Shown: positions 8,371-16,597 of the stretch, in pieces
How positions within the stretch are numbered: the first letter of the stretch is position 1
Layout of the letters: every line of letters begins with the position of its first letter
NCBI RefSeq assembly: GCF_051201685.1
Contig: NZ_CP179213.1
Location: 558,001-622,000 of the forward strand
DNA length: 64,000 nt
Direction: 5' to 3'
Source of the DNA: Luminiphilus sp051201685
GTDB lineage: Bacteria > Pseudomonadota > Gammaproteobacteria > Pseudomonadales > Halieaceae
Translations under genes and position numbers: made by a program
The notes under the pieces: model-generated
The model's database searches: none
The model's input: only the letters and a program-made list of their open reading frames with translations
Told to the model about the DNA's origin: nothing

Positions 8371-9771
8371 ATGACTCAATCTTCATCTCCCTCCTACGCC
8401 CCTTCGACGGGTGACTTAGACCTCGAGCGCATTCGCATGCAGCCGCAGTCAGTTGAGGCCGAGCGGTCGGTTATTGGCGGTTTGCTAATTTCATCTGAAG
8501 GCTGGGATGCCATCGCTGAGATTGTGGTAGCTGAGGACTTTTACCGACCGGAACACCGAGCCATATTTCGTCAGATCGCAAAACTCGTCGATTTGGGCCA
8601 GCCCGTTGACGTGATAACAGTGGCTGACCGCTTGCTGGCCACGGGAGAGCTGGACGCTGCCGGCGGCCATACCTATCTTGCTGAACTCGCGGAAACGACG
8701 CCCACGGCCGCCAACATTCGTGCTTACGCAACAGCCGTACATGAGCGCGCGGTACTCAGAAAGCTGATCGGTGCGGCGCAGGATATCGCCAATACGGGCT
8801 TTCATCCTGAGGGTCGTGCCGCTGAGGAACTGCTGGATGAGGCCGAGCGGCGCATCATGCAGATCTCCGAGGAAGGTCCCAAGACCGGCGGCGCCCGTGC
8901 CATGGAGCCGTTGTTGCAGGGTGCCCTTGAGCGGATCGAAGAGCTATTTCAAAGCGGCGGCGAAATATTAGGCTTAACGACGGGGTTTATTGATCTCGAT
9001 CGCATGACTTCGGGCTTACAGGATTCAGACTTGGTGATAGTGGCGGGCCGTCCCTCGATGGGTAAAACCGCTTTTGCGATGAACCTTGTTGAGAATGCTG
9101 CCTCAGGTAGCGAAAAGCCGATATTGGTGTTCTCGATGGAGATGCCGGCGGAACAGCTTGTCATCCGCATGATGTCCTCGCTAGGTAAGATCGATCAGAC
9201 CCGTGTGCGAACCGGGAAACTTGAGCAAGAGGACTGGCCTAAACTTTCCGCCGCCATGGCAAAGTTAAAGGAGGCCAACGTTTTTATTGACGATACGCCA
9301 GCACTGACGCCCACAGAAGTGCGTTCCCGAGCGCGGCGCGTCTCTAGGGAGCAAGGATCATTGGGGATGATCATGGTGGATTATCTTCAACTCATGCGGG
9401 TGGCGGGTTCTACTGAAGGGCGTACAGCAGAAATCTCAGAAATTTCTCGCAGCCTGAAAGCTATTGCTAAAGAGTTTAAGTGTCCGGTTGTTGCGCTATC
9501 ACAGTTGAATCGAGCACTTGAGCAGAGACCCAATAAGCGCCCCGTAAATTCAGATCTTCGTGAGTCGGGAGCGATTGAGCAGGATGCTGACGTCATCATG
9601 TTTATCTATCGTGATGAGGTCTATCACGAGGATTCTCCGGATCAAGGCACCGCTGAGATTATTATTGGCAAGCAGCGAAATGGTCCTATAGGCACCTGTC
9701 GCCTGGCCTTTCAGGGCGAATATACCCGCTTTGATAATTTAGCTAGGGGTGATTACGGCGGTTACGCCTAA
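8371..9771 (+). CDS. dnaB: Replicative DNA helicase DnaB
   Basis: This 466-residue hexameric helicase unwinds DNA at the replication fork. The N-terminal domain (about 25-125) is followed by a linker and a RecA-like ATPase with Walker A GRPSMGKT (226-233), the Walker B VDYLQLM, and C-terminal ESGAIEQDADVIMF and YRDEVY motifs. Length matches E. coli DnaB (471). There is no intein. The convergent genes downstream encode a probable helicase loader for this protein. The ribosome binding site is weak (GGATAG). Confidence 0.98.
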   Translation: MTQSSSPSYAPSTGDLDLERIRMQPQSVEAERSVIGGLLISSEGWDAIAEIVVAEDFYRPEHRAIFRQIAKLVDLGQPVDVITVADRLLATGELDAAGGHTYLAELAETTPTAANIRAYATAVHERAVLRKLIGAAQDIANTGFHPEGRAAEELLDEAERRIMQISEEGPKTGGARAMEPLLQGALERIEELFQSGGEILGLTTGFIDLDRMTSGLQDSDLVIVAGRPSMGKTAFAMNLVENAASGSEKPILVFSMEMPAEQLVIRMMSSLGKIDQTRVRTGKLEQEDWPKLSAAMAKLKEANVFIDDTPALTPTEVRSRARRVSREQGSLGMIMVDYLQLMRVAGSTEGRTAEISEISRSLKAIAKEFKCPVVALSQLNRALEQRPNKRPVNSDLRESGAIEQDADVIMFIYRDEVYHEDSPDQGTAEIIIGKQRNGPIGTCRLAFQGEYTRFDNLARGDYGGYA

Positions 9772-9843
9772 CACGCTCAAAGCAACTTCTCCTAAGCCGA
9801 CGCGCCATGGTGCCGTTCCATGGGGCTCACCGGAGACGAAGCA

Positions 9844-10515
9844 TTACAGGTCTAGCGTCTCTCGAAGCTTGCTCAGAGCCTGTTGCCGTTCTTCTTTAGA
9901 CATCGCAACGGTTGCTGGCTCAGGAAGCTCAGCGCGTGTTGGCAATACTATCGTTTCGCCCCGACTCAATCGAGCTACCCAGCGATCGTAATGGCCTTTG
10001 TAAACCGGCAGGGTCATGCGTTCGGCATTGTTGCTCAAAAAAAACCAATCACTGTCCCGTCCTGCGAAGTACACCACCGGGTGCGACCAGGTTTGTGCCA
10101 GTTTGGGTGATGGTTTCTCGCAGGCTTCTATAAAAGCGTCTCTTAAGGGTGGTACGCCTAGCCGCTCAAGGGCCAGTTGGCAGCAGTCGAGCATGCGCTT
10201 GAGTGTAGGTAAGTAATCACTATCTTCAATTGCGCGCTTTGCCCCGGTTAATATTGATTCCGCGGTGAAGCTGGAGAGTGCTTCTAGCCAAAGGCGTTTT
10301 ATTTGGTTCAGCTGGGTGGTGTCGGCATAGGCCGCGTAAAACTGATTGTGATAATTCAGCCTGAACAGGGCAAAAACCTGATTGATCGTATCGGCCAAGT
10401 CATCTCTAGGTGTCGCATCAGTTGGCCCAGCTGGTATCGCTGAGGTCGTCAGCGATGGATCGGTCCCGCGTACGATGTTCTCCGCCAGACTGCCCACGTC
10501 CTTGCTGTCCGCCAT
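9844..10515 (-). CDS. Lambda P-like replication protein, probable DnaB loader
   Basis: This 223-residue protein resembles phage lambda P, which opens the DnaB ring and delivers it to the origin. An N-terminal SLAENIVRG segment, then DLADTINQVFALFRLNY, a WLEAL helix and DYLPTLKRMLDCC follow the order of the lambda P N-terminal and middle regions. The start chosen is ATG at 10515, preceded by AAGGGA. It lies 98 bases inside the upstream DnaT-like gene, read in another frame; the match to the lambda P N-terminus supports this long overlap. The convergent neighbour is dnaB. No other phage genes are near, so it looks domesticated. Loader activity is inferred from family and position. Confidence 0.75.
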   Translation of the reverse strand: MADSKDVGSLAENIVRGTDPSLTTSAIPAGPTDATPRDDLADTINQVFALFRLNYHNQFYAAYADTTQLNQIKRLWLEALSSFTAESILTGAKRAIEDSDYLPTLKRMLDCCQLALERLGVPPLRDAFIEACEKPSPKLAQTWSHPVVYFAGRDSDWFFLSNNAERMTLPVYKGHYDRWVARLSRGETIVLPTRAELPEPATVAMSKEERQQALSKLRETLDL

Positions 10516-11638
10516 GGTCATTCCCTTTTTTGCCTGATTGTCCTTGTTCCCAGCGCCACTGGTGTTTGACGTGCTGCAAGAATTTGCTGTTCCAAGAGGT
10601 TTGGAGGTCTCCGGAGTCGCACCAGAAAACTCGGAATTCCCCCAGGCGTTCTGTGGCGTAGCTGCGTTCAATATTTGACAGCGCCAACACCTCAAAGACC
10701 TGCTCGCTGGGTTGCCAGTCCTGTGTCATGGGTCGAGGCTCGGGGCTGTGGCCTAGCCCTGCCTGAAAGCGTACCCAGCGTTGTCTAATCCAGCCTATGA
10801 ATTTGCTGTTGACCTCTTTGGGCGGTCCGCCACGTTCTCGCCAGTACAAAATAAACTCGGGTCGCATTGAGTCTATGAATTCAAGGTCGACACCGTTACC
10901 CGCCATAATGTCCAATGCGTCATCGCTAGGGCGCCAGTTTTGATCGAAGGCCGGGGGTGCAGTAATTTCAAAGGCTGGGTGCTGACTTTGGTGACGTCTC
11001 CAAGCGCTGAGTACATGCTGCCTGAAGCGATTGTCTGGTGCAGGGTCGGTTGGGGCCGGGCTGAACTGGGGCAGTTGCGACAAAGCAAATTGTCTGTTGA
11101 TCCCGTGGCTCAGGTGCAGCAAATCTAAGAGGTCTTCTGACGGTTGCCAAGATCGCGCAGCTGCTTTAACGACTGGAGGCTCCGGTGACTTTTTTTCGGC
11201 TTGATAAGGGCTTGGTGGCGCCTTTGCATTTGGGTTGGACCGACCGGGTGCCGGTTGGGTTTGGGCCTTATCTGCTGCGAGTGCCGATGGCGCTGCCACT
11301 GCAGAAATTCGGACGACGTCAGCATTCTGATTTTCATGGCGCACATGAATGATACCCAGAGCTTCAAGTCGCTCAAGAAGCTCACGAATTTTAGGCACCG
11401 CCCAGAAGGGGAAATTACGCTCAAACTCCGAAAGTGCGACGCATTGGCTTGCCTGCGGTCTGTCCAATAGCAGTTCGCCTAGCCCCTGCAGCAAAATGGC
11501 TTCCTCTAAGCCAATGGTCGCGGCAAGATCTGGCGAAAACGTCAGCTGGCGATCGGGAATGAGGGAACCTGGCGGCATGAAGTTAGGGATCTTAGGCTTG
11601 GGTTTGCTAGCATACCGCTGTGAGGCCTGTTCGTGCAC
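10418..11638 (-). CDS. Primosomal protein with three DnaT-type ssDNA-binding domains
   Basis: The protein has up to 406 residues. Residues about 25-105 look like a winged-helix domain (IPDRQLTFSPDLAATIGLEE). After a Pro/Ala-rich linker come three repeats of one domain, at about 164-215, 235-290 and 308-363. Each begins W(Q/R)PS and ends in an aromatic/basic helix such as NSKFIGWIRQRW. This is the DnaT C-terminal domain that binds single-stranded DNA in primosome assembly. The C-terminal 40 residues are low-complexity and their codons overlap the lambda P-like gene. The GTG at 11638 abuts an AAGGAG sequence and is therefore doubtful; ATG at 11578 is an alternative. Likely role: DnaB loading at restart or initiation, with the next gene. 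Confidence 0.75.
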   Translation of the reverse strand: MHEQASQRYASKPKPKIPNFMPPGSLIPDRQLTFSPDLAATIGLEEAILLQGLGELLLDRPQASQCVALSEFERNFPFWAVPKIRELLERLEALGIIHVRHENQNADVVRISAVAAPSALAADKAQTQPAPGRSNPNAKAPPSPYQAEKKSPEPPVVKAAARSWQPSEDLLDLLHLSHGINRQFALSQLPQFSPAPTDPAPDNRFRQHVLSAWRRHQSQHPAFEITAPPAFDQNWRPSDDALDIMAGNGVDLEFIDSMRPEFILYWRERGGPPKEVNSKFIGWIRQRWVRFQAGLGHSPEPRPMTQDWQPSEQVFEVLALSNIERSYATERLGEFRVFWCDSGDLQTSWNSKFLQHVKHQWRWEQGQSGKKGNDHGGQQGRGQSGGEHRTRDRSIADDLSDTSWAN

Positions 11639-11672
11639 CTCCTTGTCGCTAATCTTCTTCTAGGAATCGTTT

Positions 11673-13046
11673 ATGCCCAAATCAAAGACCGCATTTGTTT
11701 GTAACGACTGCGGTGCAGACTACGGCAAGTGGCAAGGACAGTGTGGTGAGTGTTCAGCGTGGAATACCATCACAGAAATTCGCCTAGGCCCCGCCAGTAG
11801 CGGAAAAAGCAGTCTGCGGGGAGGCCGAGGAGGGTACGCGGGAGCGAGAGCGGAGGTGAAAGTTCTCAAAGATATTGATCTTGTCGACGTACCTCGGTTC
11901 AGCAGTGGTTTTACTGAGCTTGATCGGGTGTTGGGCGGGGGGTTGGTGCCCGGTTCGGCAATTCTCATCGGCGGCCACCCCGGCGCAGGAAAAAGCACCT
12001 TGCTGCTGCAAACACTTTGTCACCTTGCTGCGGGTGGCCCTGCACTGTATGTCACTGGTGAAGAAAGTCCCCAGCAAGTGGCCATGCGCGCTGATCGCCT
12101 AGAGCTCGCCGTTGATGCCTTACAGCTTATGGCGGAAACCGAAGTGGATGCCATTCTTGCGGCCGCCGATGAAATGCGACCCCGAGTCATGGTGGTGGAC
12201 TCCATACAGGTGATGCATTCAGAGGGTATTGCTTCAGCCCCGGGTAGCGTTTCGCAGGTACGCGACTGCGCGGCACAACTGACGCGGTACGCCAAGCAGT
12301 CGGGGGTGGTTCTAATTTTGGTTGGCCACGTGACCAAAGATGGCAATCTCGCGGGTCCAAAAGTGCTGGAGCACATGATTGATTGCTCCATTTTGCTTGA
12401 GGGAGAACATGACTCCCGTTTTCGCACTCTGCGAAGTAGTAAAAATCGTTTTGGTGCGGTCAACGAACTCGGTGTCTTTGCGATGACCGATAGAGGCATG
12501 CGCGAAGTAAAAAACCCTTCAGCTATATTTCTTGATCGAGCTGAGGAGCCGGCATCGGGGACAACCGTCATGGTGGTGTGGGAGGGTACTCGACCGCTGC
12601 TGGTGGAGATTCAGGCCTTGGTCGACGACAGCTCGCTTGGCAATCCCCGACGGGTCGCGGTGGGATTTGAGCAAAACAGGCTTGCGATGCTGTTGGCGGT
12701 GCTGCACCGCCACGGCGGTATTATGGTGGGCGATCAAGATGTCTTCGCCAATGTCGTAGGTGGTGTTCGAGTGACAGAGACCAGTGCCGATCTCGCGCTG
12801 CTGGTCGCCGTTGTCTCCAGCCTGAAGAACCGCATTTTATCGCGAGATTGGGTCGTCTTTGGCGAAGTTGGGCTGTCGGGAGAAATTCGTCCAGTACCCT
12901 CGGGACAAGAGCGACTGAGTGAGGCTGCGAAACACGGTTTCAAGCGCGCAATTGTGCCTAAGGGGAATGTACCCAAGCAGGCAATCGCGGGCCTTGAAGT
13001 CATTGGCGTCACCCGGCTGTCTGAAGCGTTAGAGGCCCTGCTGTGA
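11673..13046 (+). CDS. radA: DNA repair protein RadA
   Basis: This 457-residue DnaB-like helicase promotes branch migration in recombination. The four-cysteine zinc finger (CNDCGADYGKWQGQCGEC), Walker A GGHPGAGKST, the RadA-specific KNRFG motif in SSKNRFGAVNELG and a C-terminal Lon-like domain are all present. Length is as in E. coli RadA (460). It is divergent from the DnaT-like gene, with only 34 bases between the two starts, so their promoters must lie close together or inside the neighbouring genes. Confidence 0.98.
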   Translation: MPKSKTAFVCNDCGADYGKWQGQCGECSAWNTITEIRLGPASSGKSSLRGGRGGYAGARAEVKVLKDIDLVDVPRFSSGFTELDRVLGGGLVPGSAILIGGHPGAGKSTLLLQTLCHLAAGGPALYVTGEESPQQVAMRADRLELAVDALQLMAETEVDAILAAADEMRPRVMVVDSIQVMHSEGIASAPGSVSQVRDCAAQLTRYAKQSGVVLILVGHVTKDGNLAGPKVLEHMIDCSILLEGEHDSRFRTLRSSKNRFGAVNELGVFAMTDRGMREVKNPSAIFLDRAEEPASGTTVMVVWEGTRPLLVEIQALVDDSSLGNPRRVAVGFEQNRLAMLLAVLHRHGGIMVGDQDVFANVVGGVRVTETSADLALLVAVVSSLKNRILSRDWVVFGEVGLSGEIRPVPSGQERLSEAAKHGFKRAIVPKGNVPKQAIAGLEVIGVTRLSEALEALL

Positions 13047-13104
13047 GCCGATTTTTCTGACGACCTGAGGCGTCAGCAGGGCTTGGTGTTGCAGGCCTTT
13101 GCGC

Positions 13105-14775
13105 TTAGCCCATTAATTTGCGGTGTTTCACACGGCTGGGCATATCGGCGTCCTTGCCCAAGCGTGCGACGCGATCTTCTTCATATTCCGTGAAGTTACC
13201 TTGATGGAATGTCACGCTGCCATCGTCTTCGTAAGCCAATATGTGGGTGGCAATACGGTCTAAAAACCAGCGGTCGTGAGAAATGACCAGGGCGGAGCCT
13301 GGAAATGCGAGGATGGCCTCTTCCAAAGCTCGAAGGGTTTCAATGTCGAGGTCATTAGTAGGCTCGTCGAGCAGCAGCATGTTGCCACCTTGTTTGAGGA
13401 GCTTGGCCAAGTGCAGGCGGTTGCGCTCACCCCCCGACAGATCTTTTACAAATTTTTGTTGGTCCGAACCTTTAAAGTTGAAGCGTCCGACGTAGGATCG
13501 CGAAGGCACCTCGTAACTGCCAATGCGCATAATATCGAGGCCATCAGAGATTTCTTCCCAAACGGTTTTACTGCCATCTAAATCATCCCGAGACTGATCG
13601 ACGTAAGACAGTTGCACCGTTTCACCCAGCTCAATTTCACCGCCGTCAGGTTTTTCTATGCCCATTAACAATTTGAAGAGTGTGGACTTACCCATGCCAT
13701 TGGCGCCGATAATGCCGACAATGCTGCCGGTAGGCACGGTGAAAGTGACGTCGTCAAAAAGAAGCCGATCGCCGAAGGTTTTTCGTAGGTTTTTAACCTC
13801 AATAACTTTATCGCCCAGCCTAGGTCCTGGTGGAATATAAATTTCATTCGTCTCGTTGCGTGTTTGGAACTCTTGGGAATTTAACTCCTCAAAGCGCGCA
13901 AGGCGGGCTTTGCTTTTGGCTTGACGGCCCTTGGGGTTGGATCGCACCCATTCCAGTTCGGCTTTAATGGCTTTTTGATGGGCGGCCTCGGTGCGCTGTT
14001 CCTGCTCGAGGCGAGTCTCTTTGGCTTCGAGCCATGTTGAATAATTGCCTTCGTAGGGAATACCTCGGCCACGATCCAGTTCCAAGATCCAGCCCGCGGC
14101 ATTGTCTAAGAAGTAGCGGTCGTGCGTAATGGCCACAACGGTACCGGAAAAATTCTCAAGGAAGCGCTCAAGCCACGCCACCGACTCTGCGTCGAGGTGG
14201 TTAGTGGGTTCGTCGAGCAACAGCATATCGGGTTCGGATAACAGAAGTCGGCACAGCGCGACCCGGCGCCGCTCTCCGCCAGACAGCGTCGCCACGTCGC
14301 TGTCCCAAGGCGGGAGCCGCAGCGCATTGGCCGCAATATCTAGGCGAGTATCAAGGTTGTGGGCATCCTTCGCCTGAATAACATCCTCATAGCGCGCTTG
14401 CTTTTTCGCCAGCTCATCAAAGTCGGCATCGGGCTCCGCGTAGGCGGCATAAACAGCGTCCAGACCTTGCAGGGCGTCGATGGCTTCCTGGACACCTTCT
14501 TCAACATTGCCACGAACATCCTTGTCGGGGTTTAGCTGGGGCTCCTGAGGGAGGTAGCCAATATTAATGCCGGGCTGTGGCCTTGCTTCACCTTGGATAT
14601 CGGTATCGAGGCCTGCCATGATTTTAAGCAGCGTCGACTTTCCTGCGCCATTGAGGCCGAGCACGCCAATCTTAGCGCCGGGGAAAAAAGACAAAGAGAT
14701 ATCTTTGAGGATCTCACGCTTCGGTGGGACCATTTTGCCAACGCGGTTCATGGTGTAAACGTATTGCGCGCACAT
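13105..14775 (-). CDS. ettA: Energy-dependent translational throttle protein EttA (ABC-F)
   Basis: This 556-residue soluble ABC-F ATPase binds the ribosomal E site and slows the first elongation step when energy is low. Two ATP-binding cassettes are visible, with Walker A GLNGAGKST and GANGMGKST, and signature LSGGER in both. The arm insertion in the first cassette (GRGIPYEGNYSTWLEAKETRL region) and the MCAQYVYTMNRVGK start are typical of EttA. Length matches E. coli EttA (555). It is convergent with radA. Confidence 0.96.
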   Translation of the reverse strand: MCAQYVYTMNRVGKMVPPKREILKDISLSFFPGAKIGVLGLNGAGKSTLLKIMAGLDTDIQGEARPQPGINIGYLPQEPQLNPDKDVRGNVEEGVQEAIDALQGLDAVYAAYAEPDADFDELAKKQARYEDVIQAKDAHNLDTRLDIAANALRLPPWDSDVATLSGGERRRVALCRLLLSEPDMLLLDEPTNHLDAESVAWLERFLENFSGTVVAITHDRYFLDNAAGWILELDRGRGIPYEGNYSTWLEAKETRLEQEQRTEAAHQKAIKAELEWVRSNPKGRQAKSKARLARFEELNSQEFQTRNETNEIYIPPGPRLGDKVIEVKNLRKTFGDRLLFDDVTFTVPTGSIVGIIGANGMGKSTLFKLLMGIEKPDGGEIELGETVQLSYVDQSRDDLDGSKTVWEEISDGLDIMRIGSYEVPSRSYVGRFNFKGSDQQKFVKDLSGGERNRLHLAKLLKQGGNMLLLDEPTNDLDIETLRALEEAILAFPGSALVISHDRWFLDRIATHILAYEDDGSVTFHQGNFTEYEEDRVARLGKDADMPSRVKHRKLMG

Positions 14776-14875
14776 AGGAAGAGCTCGTTAATTAGCAGGT
14801 GGGAGGTAGTGTGTTTGTTCTATGGGCGCATCTTACCCGATGGCGGCGGCCAAAGATGACTAAAAGTCCTTTGTC

Positions 14876-14912
14876 TTGACACAAAATATTTATTTAGGTA
14901 GTCTAACTAAAT
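14876..14912 (+). promoter_or_regulatory. Promoter and MarR-type operator over the marR start codon
   Basis: TTGACA at 14876 and a weak -10 (TAGTCT, 14899) are 17 bases apart. A 21-base near-perfect palindrome at 14892-14912 has arms ATTTAGGTAG and CTAACTAAAT, which match in nine of ten positions. It covers the -10 element and the first two bases of the ATG at 14911. Size and symmetry suit a MarR dimer, so autorepression is likely. No ribosome binding site precedes the ATG, so the mRNA may have a very short leader. Confidence 0.65.
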
Positions 14913-15402
14913 GAATAAGCAGCCCACCAAACCCGGCAAACCCTCCACGACCTATAGAGCCCTAAGGCTCATGCGCATTATCAGCGAAAACGCCCAGCGC
15001 GCTCTGGAAAATCGACTCCCCAACAGGCTGACATCCCGTCAATTTGAGGTCTTAAATCGACTGTATTTTGTGGGAGACCAAACAGTCTCTCAGCTGTCCG
15101 CGGCCTTTGAAGTATCAGCCCCTTCAATGAGTCAAATGATCACGCGGCTCCGGCTCGAAGGGGTCATCGAAACAACTCGCAAATCAGATGATGCACGCGC
15201 CAAGCTGGTTTGCCTCACCGAGGACGGCAAAGGTATTTTGGAATCCACAGTCCAATCTTTGATGACCGGTTTTGAGCCGGTTGAGGAAGCTTTGGGCGAT
15301 GCGCGGTTGCAGCATCTGCTCCAAGAGCTGGAGGTGGTACATGGTGCTCTACGTAGGGTCGCTTCGGGAACGAAGGGTAAAGATACTGATGCCGAACCCT
15401 AA
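14911..15402 (+). CDS. MarR-family transcriptional regulator
   Basis: This 163-residue protein has the MarR winged helix: a dimerisation helix, the recognition region TVSQLSAAFEVSAPSMSQMITRLRLEGVIETTR, of which the SAPSMSQMITRL helix reads the DNA, and a wing with the DDARAKLVCLTEDG motif. Its ligand cannot be predicted. It is likely to repress its own promoter through the palindrome at its start. The next gene, a membrane protein, starts before the marR stop and should be co-regulated. Confidence 0.92.
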   Translation: MNKQPTKPGKPSTTYRALRLMRIISENAQRALENRLPNRLTSRQFEVLNRLYFVGDQTVSQLSAAFEVSAPSMSQMITRLRLEGVIETTRKSDDARAKLVCLTEDGKGILESTVQSLMTGFEPVEEALGDARLQHLLQELEVVHGALRRVASGTKGKDTDAEP

Positions 15403-16411
15403 ATCGCGAGAGGCTTATGGTGCGTGCGACCCCAAGGCCGACCCCAATAAGCCGCTTAAATGGACCACCGCATCGCCGTGGTTGGCAGGGGTAGTGCTGG
15501 TTTGGGCGGCCAGTACGCTGATTTTTTTTCTGGCGGCACCATTTTCGCCGTCACTGCCGCCGATAGCTCAGGGGGCATTGTTGAATCTACTGTCTATTTA
15601 CCTGCCGGTTTTCTCGCTGGCGGTTTGCTTGCTTCTCTTCCTTACTCGAAAGCGTGCGGCGATTGATTGGCAGCATAATTTTTCCCTTGATCAGATGACG
15701 GCAGTTAAAGAGAGCGTCATGGTCTTTGGCTATCTGCTGATAACGCAGCTGGTGTTGGGTGTCTGGGGACATGCAGGCCTGCACTTTCCGGGTCCCGACA
15801 TGTACGACCCGCTTCTTCACGATCTGCGTAGTGTCGCTATCTGGGTTGCGCTGTACGTGGCGACTTATATCGTGGTACCTGTTGCTTGGTTGTCTTTTCG
15901 TGCTTTCGACTGGTTAGGCTTGCTCAAGACACTGAGGTGGAAACGCGACCTCTGGATCATTGCCGCATACTGGGCACTGGACTTTTTTGGTCCCATCGTG
16001 GCTGGGGCCAACTTCTTGGGTCTCGATAGCTGGGTGTATGGCCTAGGAATTTCCGGAGGAATTATCGTGAATACCTTGGGCGCCGGATTGCCTGTTGTGA
16101 TCCTCATGCACATTATTTTGATACCTCGCCTGGCAATCATTTTTAACAGCAAGTTCACAGTGATTGCGATCGCAGGGCTTTTTTATGCCATTTTTAGCCT
16201 GTTTGATCCTGGCGTCGACTACAGCAATGGGCAGCAAGCGCTGCTGAGTGTGACTTATATTGTGATGACTCAGATGCTTGTTGGCATGGGGAAGGCTGCC
16301 TTTACGGTGGTAACCGGCAACCCCTTTATCCACTTCATAACACTTCACGTGCTTAGTGCACGCATACCTCTGGACACCGAAATGTACGGAGAGATTTTTA
16401 ACGCCCAGTAG
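15389..16411 (+). CDS. Multipass membrane protein of unknown function, coupled to marR
   Basis: The protein has 340 residues from the ATG at 15389, which overlaps the marR stop by 14 bases and follows AAGGGT. About eight hydrophobic segments are present. The C-terminal part carries FIHFITLH after a TG motif, recalling the last helices of CPBP-type (CAAX protease-like) membrane proteins, but the EExxxR motif is missing, so I do not assign it. Translational coupling to a MarR regulator suggests a stress, efflux or envelope function under control of that regulator. Longer in-frame starts exist inside marR but would give a non-membrane N-terminus in another frame of a coding region. Confidence 0.75.
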   Translation: MPNPKSREAYGACDPKADPNKPLKWTTASPWLAGVVLVWAASTLIFFLAAPFSPSLPPIAQGALLNLLSIYLPVFSLAVCLLLFLTRKRAAIDWQHNFSLDQMTAVKESVMVFGYLLITQLVLGVWGHAGLHFPGPDMYDPLLHDLRSVAIWVALYVATYIVVPVAWLSFRAFDWLGLLKTLRWKRDLWIIAAYWALDFFGPIVAGANFLGLDSWVYGLGISGGIIVNTLGAGLPVVILMHIILIPRLAIIFNSKFTVIAIAGLFYAIFSLFDPGVDYSNGQQALLSVTYIVMTQMLVGMGKAAFTVVTGNPFIHFITLHVLSARIPLDTEMYGEIFNAQ

Positions 16412-16597
16412 ACATACTCGGGCCATTTAACGAGCGGTGACCACGGCCCTTGGTGAATATTGGTTTTCCAAAAAAGTTCCAACTGGTCGTCCTGCTAAAC
16501 CGTCTCGTCGTTTATGACTACCCTCCTTTTTTCTCCCTCGGTATGTTGGCGTGCGCTAAAAAAAACAAAACCATCATCTGGGGAGTTCTCAATCACC

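Noticed and set aside
11673..13046. RadA as a second DnaB/helicase of phage origin
   Set aside because: The four-cysteine zinc finger and KNRFG motif make it an ordinary chromosomal RadA.
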